6,957 nt of DNA, taken from Trueperaceae bacterium. Its GTDB lineage: Bacteria; Deinococcota; Deinococci; Deinococcales; Trueperaceae. Below the pieces are notes generated by a model. That model ran no database searches and was not told the DNA's origin. It saw only the letters and a program-made list of their open reading frames with translations. Positions 5,716 through 6,957 of this stretch are shown in pieces; position 1 is the first letter of the stretch, and each line of letters starts with the position of its first letter. Location: positions 1 through 6,957 of the forward strand of contig SLSM01000002.1 in NCBI GenBank assembly GCA_007130445.1. Reading direction: 5' to 3'. The position numbers were made by a program, and so were the translations under genes.

Positions 5716-5963
5716 GCGTCTCGCTGCACCCAGTCTTCGATGCCACCAGCCTCGACCGCCTCGTCGAGATCGAACGCCGTGCCAGCCACGGCATCGGCGT
5801 ACGAGTCGATCTCCTCCGCCAAGCGCTCCCGTCTCGTGCGTACGACCCGCGCCTCGATCGCTTCACGCGCGCTGACGGTTGCCGGCGTACCGAGGCGCCG
5901 AGCCTGAACCTCGAGCTCATGCGAGAGCGTCACGTGGAGGTTCTTCTTGACGATTCTGGACAT
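5712..5963 (-). CDS. Antitoxin of the MazEF-like pair (probable ribbon-helix-helix type)
   Basis: An 83-residue protein starting MSRIVKKNLHVTLSHELEVQ. The short beta-like N-terminal segment KKNLHVTL followed by two helices (LEVQARRLG; TVSAREAIEARVV) resembles ribbon-helix-helix antitoxins, and the acidic C-terminal tail (DEAVEAGGIEDW) would be the toxin-binding part. I chose ATG 5963 over the earlier in-frame ATG at 6023 because GAAGGTG lies 5 nt before it and the extra 20 residues look like non-coding sequence. The stop overlaps the toxin start (GTGA), the normal arrangement for a translationally coupled toxin-antitoxin operon in which the antitoxin also represses the operon. The gene appears intact although the toxin is broken. 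The family call rests on fold pattern and context, not on a specific motif. Confidence 0.75.
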   Translation of the reverse strand: MSRIVKKNLHVTLSHELEVQARRLGTPATVSAREAIEARVVRTRRERLAEEIDSYADAVAGTAFDLDEAVEAGGIEDWVQRDA

Positions 5964-5968
5964 CGTGT

Positions 5969-5975
5969 CACCTTC
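5969..5975 (-). promoter_or_regulatory. Ribosome binding site deciding the antitoxin start
   Basis: GAAGGTG on the minus strand, 5 nt before ATG 5963. It supports the shorter antitoxin start rather than ATG 6023. Confidence 0.6.
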
Positions 5976-6086
5976 GACGTCCCGACAGCCTGGCACGCCG
6001 GGTGGTGCCCACGTCAGCGACACGCGACCACTCGCAGCGATCGGGCGTCGACGTACCGCCTCCGTGGGCAGTGCGTGCTGCGGCCG

Positions 6087-6479
6087 TCACACCATGAAGT
6101 ACTCCCACGCGATCCGATCGGGATCCTTGAAGGCGACGTAGCGCTTACCGAGCGTCTCGTCCATCTTGACGCCGGTGTTCTCGATGCCCGCCTCGGAGAG
6201 CGCGGCGGCGGTCCGCTCGAGCTCGTCCTCGGACTCGCACGCCAACGCGATGTGATCCAGGCCGACGCGGAAGGGACTGAACACGTCACCGGGCTCCGTC
6301 GCTGCGTCCGGCCCACGGACGCCGAAGGCCGTGCCGCCAGCCATGAACAGGAAGAGGTTCGGCGTGTCGTGCACGAGCGGGAACCCGAGCGTCTCGATGT
6401 AGAACGTCCGGGACCGCTCCACGTCGCTCGATCGCAGCGCAACGTGGTGAACACCAGGTGTCTTGATGCCGATGGCCAT
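6087..6479 (-). CDS. VOC family (glyoxalase/bleomycin-resistance/dioxygenase fold) protein
   Basis: A 130-residue protein with the two beta-alpha-beta-beta-beta modules of the vicinal oxygen chelate superfamily. Module one begins GVHHVALRSSDVERSRTFYI (His12), and module two contains GLDHIALACESEDELERT (His76) and ends VAFKDPDRIAWEYFMV (Glu126). His12, His76 and Glu126 sit where the family keeps its metal ligands, so metal binding is likely. Length is normal for a single-domain member, which usually dimerises. Related proteins include glyoxalase I, methylmalonyl-CoA epimerase, fosfomycin and bleomycin resistance proteins and extradiol dioxygenases; the substrate cannot be told here. The start is fixed by an AAGGAGGT Shine-Dalgarno sequence 5 nt before the ATG, unlike the leaderless-looking genes further left. 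It is a stand-alone gene: 123 bp without coding signal separate it from the antitoxin gene downstream. Confidence 0.9.
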   Translation of the reverse strand: MAIGIKTPGVHHVALRSSDVERSRTFYIETLGFPLVHDTPNLFLFMAGGTAFGVRGPDAATEPGDVFSPFRVGLDHIALACESEDELERTAAALSEAGIENTGVKMDETLGKRYVAFKDPDRIAWEYFMV

Positions 6480-6484
6480 GACCT

Positions 6485-6492
6485 ACCTCCTT
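6485..6492 (-). promoter_or_regulatory. Strong Shine-Dalgarno sequence of the VOC gene
   Basis: AAGGAGGT on the minus strand, full complementarity to the usual 16S rRNA 3' end, spaced 5 nt from ATG 6479. It is the strongest ribosome binding site in the window and suggests high translation of the VOC protein. The 226 bp from 6480 to 6705 hold no gene I can support, only this site, presumably the VOC promoter (not clearly recognisable), and the tRNA promoter. Confidence 0.8.
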
Positions 6493-6658
6493 CGTCCACC
6501 ATGGTATGCGCCGCCGACACGGCCACGGTCCACCTCGAAGAGGTGTCGGGACACGCCCATGGGATCCTCGTCGGGCTCCGGGGCCGATTCCGACAGCGGC
6601 GAAGCGCGGGGAGGGAGGCACCGCGAACCGGTCACACGAGCTGAACCACTACATTGCG

Positions 6659-6688
6659 TTGACGCGACCGCCGTGCGGCGAGTATCCT
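6659..6688 (+). promoter_or_regulatory. Promoter of the tRNA-Pro gene
   Basis: TTGACG at 6659-6664 and TATCCT at 6683-6688, separated by 18 bp, form a good housekeeping-sigma promoter. The expected start near 6695 leaves only about 11 nt of 5' leader before the mature tRNA, which RNase P would remove. Confidence 0.75.
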
Positions 6689-6705
6689 GACGAGCGCGCC
6701 GACGA

Positions 6706-6782
6706 CGGGGTGTAGCGCAGCCTGGTAGCGCACTTGACTGGGGGTCAAGTGGTCGCTGGTTCAAATCCAGTCACCCCGACCA
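6706..6782 (+). tRNA. tRNA-Pro (anticodon GGG), CCA encoded
   Basis: All arms can be folded. Acceptor stem CGGGGTG (6706-6712) pairs with CACCCCG (6772-6778), followed by A and an encoded CCA (6780-6782). D arm is GCGC-AGCCTGGTA-GCGC. The anticodon stem CTTGA/TCAAG encloses loop CTGGGGG, with anticodon GGG at 6740-6742, reading proline CCC and CCU. T arm is GCTGG-TTCAAAT-CCAGT with one G-U pair. It is monocistronic, with its own promoter and terminator. Confidence 0.96.
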
Positions 6783-6819
6783 GCATGGCAGCCGTCCCAC
6801 ACGGCAAATGAAGTAGGAG

Positions 6820-6851
6820 GCGGCCCCGCTGACACGGGGTCGCTTCCCCTT
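6820..6851 (+). terminator. Rho-independent-like terminator after tRNA-Pro
   Basis: GCGGCCCCG (6820-6828) pairs with CGGGGTCGC (6835-6843) over nine base pairs with one G-U and a six-base loop, followed by TTCCCCTT. It lies 37 nt after the tRNA end and between it and the convergent gene fragment at 6860. The U tract is imperfect, as is usual in high-GC genomes. Confidence 0.65.
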
Positions 6852-6859
6852 GTGGTGTG

Positions 6860-6957
6860 TCAATGAGTGCCCACACCATCCGCGATCAGTTTACGGGCGC
6901 GCGCGTGGCGTCTGGCGCTGCCCGGTCGAGCTGCTGCTCGAAGCGCTGCATGTAGTC
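6860..6957 (-). CDS. C-terminal end of an unidentified protein, cut by window edge
   Basis: The minus-strand frame entering from the right edge encodes about 31 residues (DYMQRFEQQLDRAAPDATRA followed by RKLIADGVGTH) and ends at TGA 6860-6862. The codons are GC-rich at third positions at first, less so near the stop, consistent with the end of a real gene in this genome. The segment looks helical and amphipathic. I do not recognise the family from so short a tail. It converges on tRNA-Pro across the hairpin at 6820-6843. A short plus-strand frame at 6863-6955 overlaps it, and I consider the minus frame more likely. Confidence 0.35.
   Translation of the reverse strand, partial: LHAALRAAARPGSARRHARARKLIADGVGTH

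Noticed and set aside
6024..6086. Possible terminator after the VOC gene
   Set aside because: Only a 4-bp stem (GCAG/CTGC) with no T tract on the minus strand; too weak to call.
5919..6644. Plus-strand open frame of 241 codons
   Set aside because: It is antisense to the VOC gene, which has a perfect Shine-Dalgarno site and metal-ligand motifs.
6483..6764. Minus-strand open frame across the tRNA and the region upstream of the VOC gene
   Set aside because: It runs antisense through the tRNA and its promoter, has Arg/Ser/Pro-rich composition and no recognisable domain.

Overview
The window is very GC-rich, gene-dense bacterial chromosomal DNA. The large BTAD/NB-ARC (SARP/AfsR-like) regulator, two putative leaderless promoters and the overall base composition suggest an actinobacterium or another high-GC lineage with such regulators, for example Chloroflexota. 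I cannot assign it further. Almost every intact gene lies on the minus strand. The plus strand carries only a tRNA and two gene remnants.

Layout from left to right. 1-2670 (-): the first 890 residues of a SARP-type regulator (winged helix, BTAD, NB-ARC ATPase, helical repeats), cut by the window edge. 2778-3212 (-): a pentapeptide-repeat protein that has lost its N-terminus. 3213-3608 (+): the C-terminal domain of ribonuclease J, abutting the pentapeptide fragment head-to-head. 3633-3680 (+): a second, synonymously diverged copy of the RNase J tail. 3715-3746: a likely terminator between convergent transcripts. 3753-4418 (-): a Nudix hydrolase. 4409-4987 (-): an intact paralogue of the broken pentapeptide protein, overlapping the Nudix start by 10 nt and probably in one operon with it. 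4986-5368 (+): a frameshifted SnoaL/NTF2-like remnant. 5392-5715 (-) and 5712-5963 (-): a mazF-like toxin broken by frameshift, behind an intact antitoxin gene with a GTGA overlap. 6087-6479 (-): a VOC/glyoxalase-fold protein with an excellent ribosome binding site. 6659-6843 (+): a tRNA-Pro(GGG) gene with its own promoter and terminator. 6860-6957 (-): the end of an unidentified gene.

The stretch 2.8-5.7 kb looks like a zone of gene decay or rearrangement: two 5'-truncated genes back to back, a duplicated gene tail, and two frameshifted genes, among intact genes of the same composition. The same pattern could come partly from assembly or indel errors, so read-level support is the first thing to examine. 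I see no convincing new defence or mobile system. The most unusual items are the RNase J tail duplication and junction, and the coupled pentapeptide-Nudix pair with its diverged paralogue.
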